Shown here one piece after another: positions 26,054 through 33,668 of a stretch of DNA of 36,808 nt. The stretch spans positions 1 to 36,808 of the forward strand of contig WGOA01000086.1 in assembly GCA_016124275.1 (NCBI GenBank). The letters are read 5' to 3'. Positions within the stretch are counted from its first letter, which is position 1; the number at the start of each line of letters is the position of its first letter. The notes beneath the pieces were generated by a model. It was not told where the DNA came from, made no database searches, and saw only the letters and a program-made list of their open reading frames with translations. A program made the position numbers and the translations under genes. The DNA comes from Bacteroidota bacterium (lineage in GTDB: Bacteria > Bacteroidota > Bacteroidia > Chitinophagales > BACL12).

Positions 26054-27124
26054 ATGAAAGGCATTATCGTACTCATAGAAGACAACACCGATGTTCGGGA
26101 GAACATTGCTGAAATTTTGGAATTGGACGGTTACGAAGTCCATGCCGCAGCCAATGGCAAAGAAGGGGTCCGCATGGTCAGGGAGCAAAACCCGGATCTG
26201 GTCATCTGCGACATCATGATGCCGGAACTGGATGGTTACGGTGTACTCCACATGCTTAACCGAGACCCAAAAACGGGCCATATTCCCTTTATCTTCTTAA
26301 CGGCCAAGTCGGAGCGGGATGATTTTAGAAAAGGCATGAACCTGGGGGCTGATGATTACATCACCAAACCCTTTGAGGAGCTGCAACTTTTAGATGCCGT
26401 TCAAATGCGGCTCAACAAACGCCGCCAGTTTCAGGCCACGGCCATCAGTCGGGATGCGGAAGGGATTTCGAGTTTCATCAGCGACGCCAAAGCTTCAGGA
26501 GCCCTCCAGCATCTTTCTGAAGACCGCGAAATGCGCCGCCTGCGCCGCAAGGAAACCATTTTTCGCGAAGGGGACCGCCCGCGCTACCTCTATTTGTTGC
26601 AATCGGGCAAGATCAAGGCATACCGCGTCAGTGAAGACGGCAAAGAATACATTACCGATTTATTCAAGCCTGGCGACTTCTTCGGCATCAGCGCCCTGAT
26701 GCGCGAAACCACCTACGGCGATACCGCTGAGGTATTAGAAGATGCCGAAATCGTGCTTATTCCTGCCGACGACTTCTACGCCCTGGTGCACAGCGATAAA
26801 GATGTGGCACACCGTTTTATCCAGTTGTTGGCCAATCACCTGGAAGAAACGGAAATACGGCTGGTCCGCCAGGCCTACGACTCCGTTCGCAAACGCGTAG
26901 CGGATGGCTTGCTGCTGCTGGAAAGCCGCTACCAGGAGCAACAGGGGAAGGGCCCCTTCGCCATGCACATCATGCGCGACGATTTGGCGGGCATCGTGGG
27001 CACCGCCAAAGAAACCGTCATCCGCACCCTTACTGACTTTCGCCAGGAAGGCCTGGTTGAAATCGGCTCATCGGGCGAAATCATCATCAAACACCGAGAA
27101 GGGCTCGAGAACATTATCGCATAA
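26054..27124 (+). CDS. Receiver-CRP/FNR fusion transcription regulator (FixJ-FixK-like)
   Basis: The protein (356 aa) joins a receiver domain (1-120; Asp10, phospho-acceptor Asp53 in VICDIMMPELDGYG, Lys in YITKPFEE) to a CRP-type effector domain (about 155-270, FREGDRPRYLYLLQSGKIKAY) and a CRP winged helix (about 275-350). The recognition helix reads TAKETVIRTL, with Glu and Arg at the CRP half-site-reading positions, compatible with TGA-type half sites. The cyclic-nucleotide pocket lacks the CRP glutamate/arginine signature and there is no FNR cysteine cluster, so phosphorylation is the probable input. Pairing with the FixL-like kinase suggests one protein doing the work of FixJ and FixK. 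The ATG at 26054 begins the receiver fold. Confidence 0.92.
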   Translation: MKGIIVLIEDNTDVRENIAEILELDGYEVHAAANGKEGVRMVREQNPDLVICDIMMPELDGYGVLHMLNRDPKTGHIPFIFLTAKSERDDFRKGMNLGADDYITKPFEELQLLDAVQMRLNKRRQFQATAISRDAEGISSFISDAKASGALQHLSEDREMRRLRRKETIFREGDRPRYLYLLQSGKIKAYRVSEDGKEYITDLFKPGDFFGISALMRETTYGDTAEVLEDAEIVLIPADDFYALVHSDKDVAHRFIQLLANHLEETEIRLVRQAYDSVRKRVADGLLLLESRYQEQQGKGPFAMHIMRDDLAGIVGTAKETVIRTLTDFRQEGLVEIGSSGEIIIKHREGLENIIA

Positions 27125-27148
27125 GGCAACAAGTTCTGAGCCCTCCAT

Positions 27149-27167
27149 GCTTTCCTTATTGGAAAGC
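27149..27167. terminator. Bidirectional hairpin between convergent genes
   Basis: GCTTTCC-TTATT-GGAAAGC is a perfect 7-base stem, placed 24 bases after the regulator stop and 18 bases from the convergent DUF2892 stop. Confidence 0.55.
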
Positions 27168-27184
27168 CCCCCGTCAAATATGCG

Positions 27185-27415
27185 TTAGTGTGCTTGCTTT
27201 TGTTCAGACGTATTTCTTCCCAGCACAGCGTGAATGGGACACCAGCCGGTTACGGCAAAAATGAAAACCGGCACCACCAGCAACATGATCCACAACTGGT
27301 GTGTTAAGCCGCCAATAATTCCCAGAAGCATCATCACCGCATAGCGAATAATGATGTCATTGAAGCCCATATTGTAGTCGAAAAGGTGGCGATCTGCGTG
27401 GTTTACCGTGTTCAT
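27185..27415 (-). CDS. DUF2892 (YgaP-like) small membrane protein
   Basis: The protein (76 aa) has two transmembrane helices (about 23-40 and 43-58) and the family ending GWCPIHAVLGRNT, matching DUF2892, the membrane domain found alone or joined to rhodanese in YgaP. In other bacteria it is linked to sulfur or redox stress genes, but no reaction is known. It has its own operator-bearing promoter and therefore seems to belong to the same regulon as the Usp and rhodanese genes. Confidence 0.88.
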   Translation of the reverse strand: MNTVNHADRHLFDYNMGFNDIIIRYAVMMLLGIIGGLTHQLWIMLLVVPVFIFAVTGWCPIHAVLGRNTSEQKQAH

Positions 27416-27438
27416 ACAGCCTGGTGTTTTGTTGCAAT

Positions 27439-27482
27439 CAAAAGTAAATGGGCGGGAACCGCGGTCTGCTGACCAGGCTCAT
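27439..27482 (-). promoter_or_regulatory. CRP/FNR-type operator and -7 box before DUF2892
   Basis: CTGAC-CAGG-CTCAT (27469-27482) keeps TGA-N6-TCA. Its centre lies 36.5 bases upstream of the last base of TACTTTTG (minus strand, 27439-27446), an exact TAnnTTTG match 24 bases before the ATG. Confidence 0.65.
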
Positions 27483-27532
27483 TGGCTGCCATGATCTGAG
27501 TCCGTTAAAGGAGTTAAGCGTGTTTAGGGCGT

Positions 27533-28420
27533 TTAGGGCTTAACCACGAGCAAGGCCTGGCGCTCGTGCCGGTCAACCAGCCCTTCGGTGACACTGCCCA
27601 CCAAAAAGCGCTCCACGGCCGAATGACCTTTTGCCCCCATGATGACCAGATCTGCCGGGTGATTATTCAGGTAGTGGTGGATCTCGCGCGAAGGATTAGC
27701 CGCTTCTGCAGGCAACAACACGGCTTTGTGAAGCAAGGCAGAGGCATCGCACTTTTGAAGAAAGCGCTCCAGCGCATCGCGCGCATTGGCTCCCATGATG
27801 CGTTCAAACTGGGCAGCGGATCGCGACAGTTGAAAATGGCCCGGGGGTACATCAAAAACGTGCAAAATGGTAATCGTCACGTCATCTAACCGCTCCGCAA
27901 TTTGCTTTGCCCGAAAAATGGCCGCTGCGCTTTCAGGCGAAAAATCTACCGCAACGGTGATGGTTTGGATAACAGGCTCTGAGGATTCGGGCACAATCAG
28001 CACATTGCAGGGTAACTGGCGCATCAGGCGCTTGACTTCTACTGCATTCTCCCTGCCGTCCGTATGGCGCCCCATGACGACCAAATCGACCGACTTAACT
28101 TCTGCCCAGTGCCGGATCTGTTGCTCGGGCTTTCCCTCAATAACTTCAGCGTGCACGTTGGATGGGCCGGGATCGCTGAAATAGCGTTGAACCCGGTGCC
28201 TGATGTTGCTGGCCAACTCCTCATCCAAAGGCTTGCTGTAGGGATTCTCTTCTTTGAAGCGAAGCGAAAAATCCAATTGTTGGACCAGGTTAGGCGCGCA
28301 ATGGATAAAGTAAAGATCCTCAGGTCGGTAAATTTTAGACAGAAATTCTGTGTACCGGATCAGGTCTTCATCGGAATCGCTAAAATCAAGTGCAATCAGC
28401 AAACGCTTAAAAGCGGTCAT
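27533..28420 (-). CDS. Universal stress protein, tandem Usp domains
   Basis: The protein (295 aa) starts MTAFKRLLIALDFSDSDED. The first domain lacks a clean ATP loop; the second carries GAKGHSAVERFLVGS (G-2x-G-9x-G-S) and ends QALLVVKP. In overall plan it resembles the Usp encoded at 23318, with FIHCAPN matching FVHVYPN after the first helix, so the two are probably a duplicated pair. The ATG at 28420 starts the fold. Two operator-like dyads lie in the 329-base upstream region. Downstream comes DUF2892, which has its own promoter. Confidence 0.93.
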   Translation of the reverse strand: MTAFKRLLIALDFSDSDEDLIRYTEFLSKIYRPEDLYFIHCAPNLVQQLDFSLRFKEENPYSKPLDEELASNIRHRVQRYFSDPGPSNVHAEVIEGKPEQQIRHWAEVKSVDLVVMGRHTDGRENAVEVKRLMRQLPCNVLIVPESSEPVIQTITVAVDFSPESAAAIFRAKQIAERLDDVTITILHVFDVPPGHFQLSRSAAQFERIMGANARDALERFLQKCDASALLHKAVLLPAEAANPSREIHHYLNNHPADLVIMGAKGHSAVERFLVGSVTEGLVDRHERQALLVVKP

Positions 28421-28749
28421 GGCAAAATCCTTTGGGCCAAAAATGGCTGGATATTCGCCAAAGGGTTTATGTCTGCGATCAATCCGCGTTCTGAGCCTCG
28501 TCAGTGAGGCGAAATCCGTGCCGCTAAAACAATACAAATAGATTAATCCCCCCTAAATACCGGGCGGCCCGATTGACCAAATAGCAATCGGGCCGCTCAC
28601 GGTAAACGCACCAATCAATATGGCACTAAAGTGGCCTGAACAAGCTAAAGGATTGGTGACCTCAGTCACTCAAGGTATTGATTCAAGAGCATCGCTGAAT
28701 GAACCCTCCCCGAGGCCTCAGCCTCGCGCAATTCCCCCAAAAAACGGTG
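28421..28749 (-). promoter_or_regulatory. 329-base region upstream of Usp with two dyads and one strong hairpin
   Basis: No gene is seen. The region holds CTGAG-CCTC-GTCAG (28491-28504), about 71 bases from the Usp ATG but with only a poor -7 box (ACCCTTTG) two bases off the usual spacing. A perfect 11-base hairpin, GCGGCCCGATT/AATCGGGCCGC with an 11-base loop (28564-28596), follows. A perfect GTGAC-CTCA-GTCAC (28656-28669) lies 236 bases from the ATG. The hairpin could terminate sulP or structure a long Usp leader. Confidence 0.5.
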
Positions 28750-30492
28750 TTAGGTTCTGGGAGCGGTACGCACCGCCGCGGAAACCGATGCCTCGTTTGC
28801 ATGACGACCTGCAACAGCCTCCTGCAGCGTCATGAAAACATGGTTGCGACCCAGTTTCTCAAAAAAGCCCGCGTGCTCCAGCTTGTCGCGAACAGGTCCG
28901 ATCAAACCCGAAAGGCGCAAGGCGATGCCTTCTCTTTGCAATTCTTCCCATACGTCTTGTAAGGAATGCAATCCGGTGGAATCGATGGCGGAAATGGTTG
29001 CGGCATCCAACACCAACACCCGGGTGCCGGGTCGGGCAGCCAGATTCTCCCGAATAGCCTGTTGCCAGAACGACGCATTGGCAAAGAACCATTGGCCGTC
29101 CGGGCGGAGGATGAGCGTGTTCGGAGGCTCGATAGCTTCGGGAAAGCGTTGCACGTTGCGGTAGATGCCCTTTCCCCCGTACTCACCGAGCACCGCGTAA
29201 TGCGGGCGGGAGGACCGGTACACCAGGTCGGCTATGGACAGCGCTACCCCCGCCAGGATTCCCGCTTCGACACCCAAGGTAACCGTAATGGCAAAGGTGG
29301 CGATCAACATGAACAAGTCGCGGCGGTCGTTGCGGTAGAGGTAGCGCACTTCTTTCAGGTCGATGAGCCCATAGACGGCGACCAGAATGATGGCCGCCAG
29401 CACGGCCTGCGGCAGACTGTGGAACAGCGGAGTTAAAAATAACAGGGTCAATGCGATTAATGCTGCGCTGATGATGGCCGCTAATCCGGATTGAGCCCCA
29501 GCCTGTTCATTGACGGCCGTGCGGGAAAAACCGCCCGTGGTGGGATGGGCCTGAAAAAAAGAACCGGCGATGTTTGCCGCTCCCAGCGCAATGAGCTCTT
29601 TGTTGGCATCTACCTCGTAATTGCGGTGCTTTCGCTGAACGGCTCGGGCCACGGCGTAAGATTCCATAAAGGAAATCAGGGCGATGGTCAGCGCTATCGG
29701 AGCCAGATGCCGGACAACCGACCAAAGACCATCCGGATAACGCTGGAGCGCCTCGGCAGCAAAAGGCAGGCCGGGTTGAGGCAATCCGGAGGGAATCTGG
29801 CCAATGATTTTTACGCCCATAGCATCAAGCGCCAACAGCTGCACCACAGCGATGCCCGCAACAACGGCCAACAGCGGCCCAGGCAGGCGGGGATCGATTC
29901 GCTTGCCGATCAGAATGAGGGCAATAGCCCCCAGCCCTAACCCAAGCGTGACCCCGTGAACCTGCTGAATCTGGCTGAACAATGCCCCCAACAAAACATG
30001 CAATTGCTGCGTGGAGGGCAAAGGAATTCCAGCCAGGTGTTTGAACTGGCTAAACCCGATGATGAGCGCGGCCCCCGTGGTGAAGCCGCTGATGACCGGA
30101 TGCGAAAGAAAGTTGACCAGAAACCCGAGGCGAAGCAGACCCATGGCCAGTTGAAAAATGCCTACCATGGCCGCAAGCAGAATGGCCATTGCCAAAAAAA
30201 CTGCCGGGTCACCGCCTGCCAGCGCACCAACGCCCGTGTTGACCAACAAGCTAATTAGGGCAACGGGCCCTACCGCCAAGTGCCGCGAGGTGCCAAAAAC
30301 CGCGTAAACCAGCAGCGGCACAGTAGCCGAATAAAGTCCGTAAATCGGCGGTAAACCCGCAATCATGGCATAGGCCATTCCCTGGGGAATCAGCATCACA
30401 CCGACCGTTAACCCGGCAAAGAGGTCACCGCGAAGCCACTCCCTCCGATAATCGCGCATCCAGCGCAGCCCGGGCATCCAACGTTCCAGCAT
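28750..30492 (-). CDS. SulP family anion (sulfate) transporter with STAS domain
   Basis: The protein (580 aa) has an N-terminal membrane domain with about 12-14 helices beginning LRGDLFAGLTVGVMLIPQGMAYA, the SulP signature. GLPPIYGLYSA and HLAVGPVALIS follow, and the C-terminal STAS domain (about 440-560) includes VLVLDAATISAIDSTGLHSL. SulP proteins move sulfate, bicarbonate or related anions. Next to a sulfur-type molybdoenzyme operon on the same strand, sulfate or sulfite exchange is the sensible guess, though bicarbonate cannot be excluded. Its promoter (30528-30571) has a half-conserved copy of the local operator. Confidence 0.93.
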   Translation of the reverse strand: MLERWMPGLRWMRDYRREWLRGDLFAGLTVGVMLIPQGMAYAMIAGLPPIYGLYSATVPLLVYAVFGTSRHLAVGPVALISLLVNTGVGALAGGDPAVFLAMAILLAAMVGIFQLAMGLLRLGFLVNFLSHPVISGFTTGAALIIGFSQFKHLAGIPLPSTQQLHVLLGALFSQIQQVHGVTLGLGLGAIALILIGKRIDPRLPGPLLAVVAGIAVVQLLALDAMGVKIIGQIPSGLPQPGLPFAAEALQRYPDGLWSVVRHLAPIALTIALISFMESYAVARAVQRKHRNYEVDANKELIALGAANIAGSFFQAHPTTGGFSRTAVNEQAGAQSGLAAIISAALIALTLLFLTPLFHSLPQAVLAAIILVAVYGLIDLKEVRYLYRNDRRDLFMLIATFAITVTLGVEAGILAGVALSIADLVYRSSRPHYAVLGEYGGKGIYRNVQRFPEAIEPPNTLILRPDGQWFFANASFWQQAIRENLAARPGTRVLVLDAATISAIDSTGLHSLQDVWEELQREGIALRLSGLIGPVRDKLEHAGFFEKLGRNHVFMTLQEAVAGRHANEASVSAAVRTAPRT

Positions 30493-30500
30493 AGCGTTCC

Positions 30501-30520
30501 AAAGGCCCTTTGTGGCCTTT
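30501..30520 (-). other. Leader hairpin just before the sulP start
   Basis: AAAGGCC-N6-GGCCTTT, a perfect 7-base stem, occupies nearly all of the predicted short leader and ends 8 bases from the ATG. It could affect ribosome access. No ligand-binding fold is recognised. Confidence 0.35.
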
Positions 30521-30527
30521 GTGGGGG

Positions 30528-30571
30528 CAAAGTAACGGTGTCAGCCCCCTATGTTGCGTGACTAAAGTTCC
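30528..30571 (-). promoter_or_regulatory. sulP promoter with a half-conserved CRP/FNR-type site
   Basis: TTACTTTG (minus strand, 30528-30535) is a near-consensus -7 box. GTGAC-TAAA-GTTCC (30558-30571) sits at the exact 36.5-base offset seen at the other promoters, but only its GTGAC half is conserved. Confidence 0.45.
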
Positions 30572-30651
30572 TCAAACCCGGGCCTGGCGGCGGATCACTG
30601 AGCCACAGCGGCTTTACATGGCCGGAGCGCCCACCCCTGCCAGGCAAAGGC

Positions 30652-33540
30652 TTATCCCTGTTGCGGCGGCGGCGGAGTGTGGTAATAGGCAGCATCTACG
30701 GGGCGAAGGGGCCTCGGCAGCCAGAGCGGCCGCCGCAGTCCATTCGGACCGGGTGCCGGACGGGCCAGCTTGAGCCACTCCCGATAGACCTCCATGGATT
30801 TTTCGGTATCCACGAAAACGTCGCCATAGCGGTCTTCTTGCCCAGCCTTGTGCAGCCGCACGCGCTGGTGCCAGCAATGCATCCCGCTGATGGGATCAGG
30901 ATGCACAGGAAAAGTTATGTTTTGATGCACGCCGCCATCGGACCAGAAAATGCGCGACGAATCCGGATCAGGGCTTTCGTAGGGGCTGATGCCCTTCAGG
31001 GTGCGCATCGAGTAGCCGCTGCCCTTTTTCTCAATGGCCACCGTATTCACCGCCCAGCGGTTGCCCAAGCCATCTTGCGGTCTGCGCCAGCGGCCAATGT
31101 GGTGCGAGCAGGCCACTACGCCAGGCTTCATGCTTTGCGTCACCCAGACCTTGTCCACAAAATATCCGATGTCCGTTTCCACCCGAAGCAAATCGCCGTT
31201 TTGAAGGCCCAGGTGCGCCGCATCCTCTGGATGCATCCAAACCGGGTTGCGGTTGCTGATTTCGGCAAGCCATTTGGCATTGCCCGACCGGGAGTGAATC
31301 AGCGTGGGCAGTCGAAAGGTGGGCACCAACGGATACTCGTTGTTCGCTTTGTTGAGTTGATCGGGATGGATATGGCTTTTGATGTAAACTGGTATCGCGT
31401 ACTCCGGCCATTTCCAATCCACCATGGTTGCCGAAAAGAACTCCTGGCGCCGCGAAGGGGTTGGCCAGCCAACCCGTGCCTTGTCCCCGACCATCACACC
31501 GATCGGTTCGCCGTTCTTCGTGATCAACCCCGTGGCCGGATCGGTCTGTGTGCCTTGCAGCTGCTCAGGACTTAGGGGCTTTTCGTGCTTTTGGTAGCCA
31601 AATTTTTCTACCTCAAATGCGCCGTACTTGCGCATGTAATCCAACGGAGTGATGCCTTCCAGAGCCGCAGCCTCCGGCAGGCCGGCGGTGTGTTCAAAAA
31701 TGTACTGATAATATTCATCAACTGTAATTTTCTGATCGCCGGGCCTGTACGGCGAAAGAAAATGTTTGCGAATGCCCAGACCTCCGTCCGGATCCATGCG
31801 CCAACTCAGCTCAATCCAAAATTCGTCTTCCTCCCAAACCTCGCCGGGATTGGCCTCATAAGTGAGCGCTACCGGCTTGCCTGCCCGCCTGGCCGCTTCG
31901 CGCAACACAGGCTGCCGGAAGGCAATCCAGGTGCCGGAATGGGTAGCATATGAATTTATATCGTGCCGTTCGGACGCCATGCCCATGGGCAGCACATAGT
32001 CGGCAAAATAGGCGGTCTCGTTCCAGGTGGGTGTCAGGGCAACATGGCAGCCTACCTTGTCCTCGTCCTGCAACATGTCCATCCACATAAACCCATCCGG
32101 ATAGGTCCAGACCGGATTGAATACACGGGTGAAATAGACGTCCATGCGCCCGCGGCCTTCGCGCAGAAAATGCGGGAGCAGGAAACTCATTTCGAAATGG
32201 GCCAAGGGGTATTCATCGGGAAAATGCAGCTCGTTCCAGAACTTGCCCGCCGGCGGATTGTCAAAGAACGAAGGCTTAAACTTGTTCCATATGTTGGGCG
32301 ATGTTCCACCTTCGGTTCCCACAGAACCCGTGAGCACATTGAGGAAGTGGAGGCAACGCGCAACGGCCCATCCGCCCAGATTACCGGAACCGGCGCTGCG
32401 CCAGGTATGCGTAGCAAAACGCGAACCTGCCTGCCCGATGAGCCGGGCCACATCAACAATCTTTTGGGCCGGAACCCCTGATTCCTTTTCGGCAAACTCC
32501 GGCGTGTACGCCGCATAATCCTGCAACAAGACCTCCAGGAACCGCTCAAAGCGCGGCTCTTCTTGCGGAAAACGGTGCTTCAGGTAAGCGGCCCAATTGA
32601 CCCAATCCTCCAAAAAACGGCGGTCGAAACGCTGCTCTACGAGTAAAATTCGCGCCATGGCCAGCAGGATGGCAGCTTCCGAACCCGGATAGGTGGGCAG
32701 CCAGTGATCGGCCATGGAGGCGGTGTTGGACAATCGCGGATCCAAAACCACCAGTTTGGCACCTGCCATCATGCCTTCAATGATGCGCTGTGCGTGCGGG
32801 TTAAAGAAATGCCCGCTTTCTAAATGCGCCGAGATCAACAAGATGACCCGGGCATTTGCGTGGTCAGGCGAAGGGCGATCGTAGCCCTGCCAGAGGTTGT
32901 ACCCGGTGCGGGCACCCGCAGAACAAATATTGGTGTGGGAATTGTGGCCGTCCACACCCCAGGCCTTCAGCACCCGATCCATGTAGCCTTCGTGCCCAGG
33001 ACGCCCTACGTGGTAAACCACTTCGTTGCGGCGGTCTTCGCGCAAGGCCTTGCCAATCCGGGCGGCGATGTCGTTGAGCGCTTCGTCCCAGGAAACCCGC
33101 TCAAACTGGCCACTGCCGCGTGGACCGCTGCGTTTGAGTGGGTATAAAATGCGATCCGGGTCGTTGATTTGGTTAATCGTTGCAGGGCCTTTGGCACAGT
33201 TTCGACCCCGACTGGCCGGATGCCAGGGATTGCCCTCGAATTTGCGTACGGTGCCCGTTTGCTTGTCAACGTATGCCAGTAAACCGCAGGCAGACTCGCA
33301 GTTGAAGCACGTCGTAGGCACGATCCGGTACTGCTTTTTTTCCCGCAAAGGCCAGGATTTGGCTTCGTACTCCTCCCAATCGTCCCAGCGATCGGGCGGC
33401 GGGTAATTGCTCAAATCGCCGGGCTCATTCATGGCCTCCAGGGGCTCGTCCCGCGCAGCCGATTCCGCCCGCAAGTCCGGGATCAAGCCCACGCTTTCGG
33501 CAAAGCGCTCCATCCAACCCGGTTTTCCTGATCCTGCCAT
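30652..33540 (-). CDS. Molybdopterin oxidoreductase, SoeA/PsrA-like catalytic subunit
   Basis: The protein (962 aa) is a bis-MGD molybdoenzyme of the DMSO reductase family. The N-terminal [4Fe-4S] ligands are Cys78, Cys81, Cys85 and Cys115 (TTCFNCESACG...GRNCAKG). HTNICSAGARTGYN probably provides a cysteine ligand to molybdenum, as in polysulfide, thiosulfate and sulfite-type members. No twin-arginine signal is visible, so the enzyme should face the cytoplasm, as SoeA does and unlike PsrA/PhsA. With the FeS-NrfD gene upstream, SulP downstream and a rhodanese at the head, a quinone-linked sulfite dehydrogenase (SoeABC-like) is the best guess. A reductase acting on polysulfide or another oxyanion remains possible. 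The only ATG after the upstream stop is at 33540; the 128-base leader holds repeats. Confidence 0.85.
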   Translation of the reverse strand: MAGSGKPGWMERFAESVGLIPDLRAESAARDEPLEAMNEPGDLSNYPPPDRWDDWEEYEAKSWPLREKKQYRIVPTTCFNCESACGLLAYVDKQTGTVRKFEGNPWHPASRGRNCAKGPATINQINDPDRILYPLKRSGPRGSGQFERVSWDEALNDIAARIGKALREDRRNEVVYHVGRPGHEGYMDRVLKAWGVDGHNSHTNICSAGARTGYNLWQGYDRPSPDHANARVILLISAHLESGHFFNPHAQRIIEGMMAGAKLVVLDPRLSNTASMADHWLPTYPGSEAAILLAMARILLVEQRFDRRFLEDWVNWAAYLKHRFPQEEPRFERFLEVLLQDYAAYTPEFAEKESGVPAQKIVDVARLIGQAGSRFATHTWRSAGSGNLGGWAVARCLHFLNVLTGSVGTEGGTSPNIWNKFKPSFFDNPPAGKFWNELHFPDEYPLAHFEMSFLLPHFLREGRGRMDVYFTRVFNPVWTYPDGFMWMDMLQDEDKVGCHVALTPTWNETAYFADYVLPMGMASERHDINSYATHSGTWIAFRQPVLREAARRAGKPVALTYEANPGEVWEEDEFWIELSWRMDPDGGLGIRKHFLSPYRPGDQKITVDEYYQYIFEHTAGLPEAAALEGITPLDYMRKYGAFEVEKFGYQKHEKPLSPEQLQGTQTDPATGLITKNGEPIGVMVGDKARVGWPTPSRRQEFFSATMVDWKWPEYAIPVYIKSHIHPDQLNKANNEYPLVPTFRLPTLIHSRSGNAKWLAEISNRNPVWMHPEDAAHLGLQNGDLLRVETDIGYFVDKVWVTQSMKPGVVACSHHIGRWRRPQDGLGNRWAVNTVAIEKKGSGYSMRTLKGISPYESPDPDSSRIFWSDGGVHQNITFPVHPDPISGMHCWHQRVRLHKAGQEDRYGDVFVDTEKSMEVYREWLKLARPAPGPNGLRRPLWLPRPLRPVDAAYYHTPPPPQQG

Positions 33541-33591
33541 GGGTACGCTGTTTTTGTGTGTGCTGCGTCTGTTTGATGCGGTCCTTTCTGC

Positions 33592-33665
33592 GTCTGTTGC
33601 CGCGTTTGTTGCTCCGTTTGTTGCTCCGTTTGTTGCTCCGTTTGTTTGAGCCGTGTGTTTGAGCC
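33592..33665. repeat. Degenerate 12-13-base tandem repeat in the leader of the molybdoenzyme gene
   Basis: Three perfect copies of GTTTGTTGCTCC (33604-33639) are flanked by GTCTGTTGCCGC (33592-33603), GTTTGTTTGAGCC (33640-33652) and GTGTGTTTGAGCC (33653-33665). On the coding (minus) strand the array almost lacks T and has little folding potential. It fills the gap between the NrfD-fusion stop (33669) and the next ATG (33540). Confidence 0.85.
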
Positions 33666-33668
33666 GTT

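Noticed and set aside
26054-27124. cAMP as ligand of the receiver-CRP fusion
   Set aside because: The conserved Glu and Arg of the CRP phosphate-binding cassette are not present in the matching segment FFGISALMRETTYGDTAEV.
30661-31575. A 304-codon open frame on the plus strand
   Set aside because: It lies wholly opposite the well-supported molybdoenzyme gene and its translation resembles no family; it is a shadow frame of GC-rich coding DNA. The same holds for plus-strand frames at 292-750 and 12092-13000.
33592-33665. Possible CRISPR array
   Set aside because: The 12-13-base units are directly adjacent with no unique spacers, and no cas gene is present.
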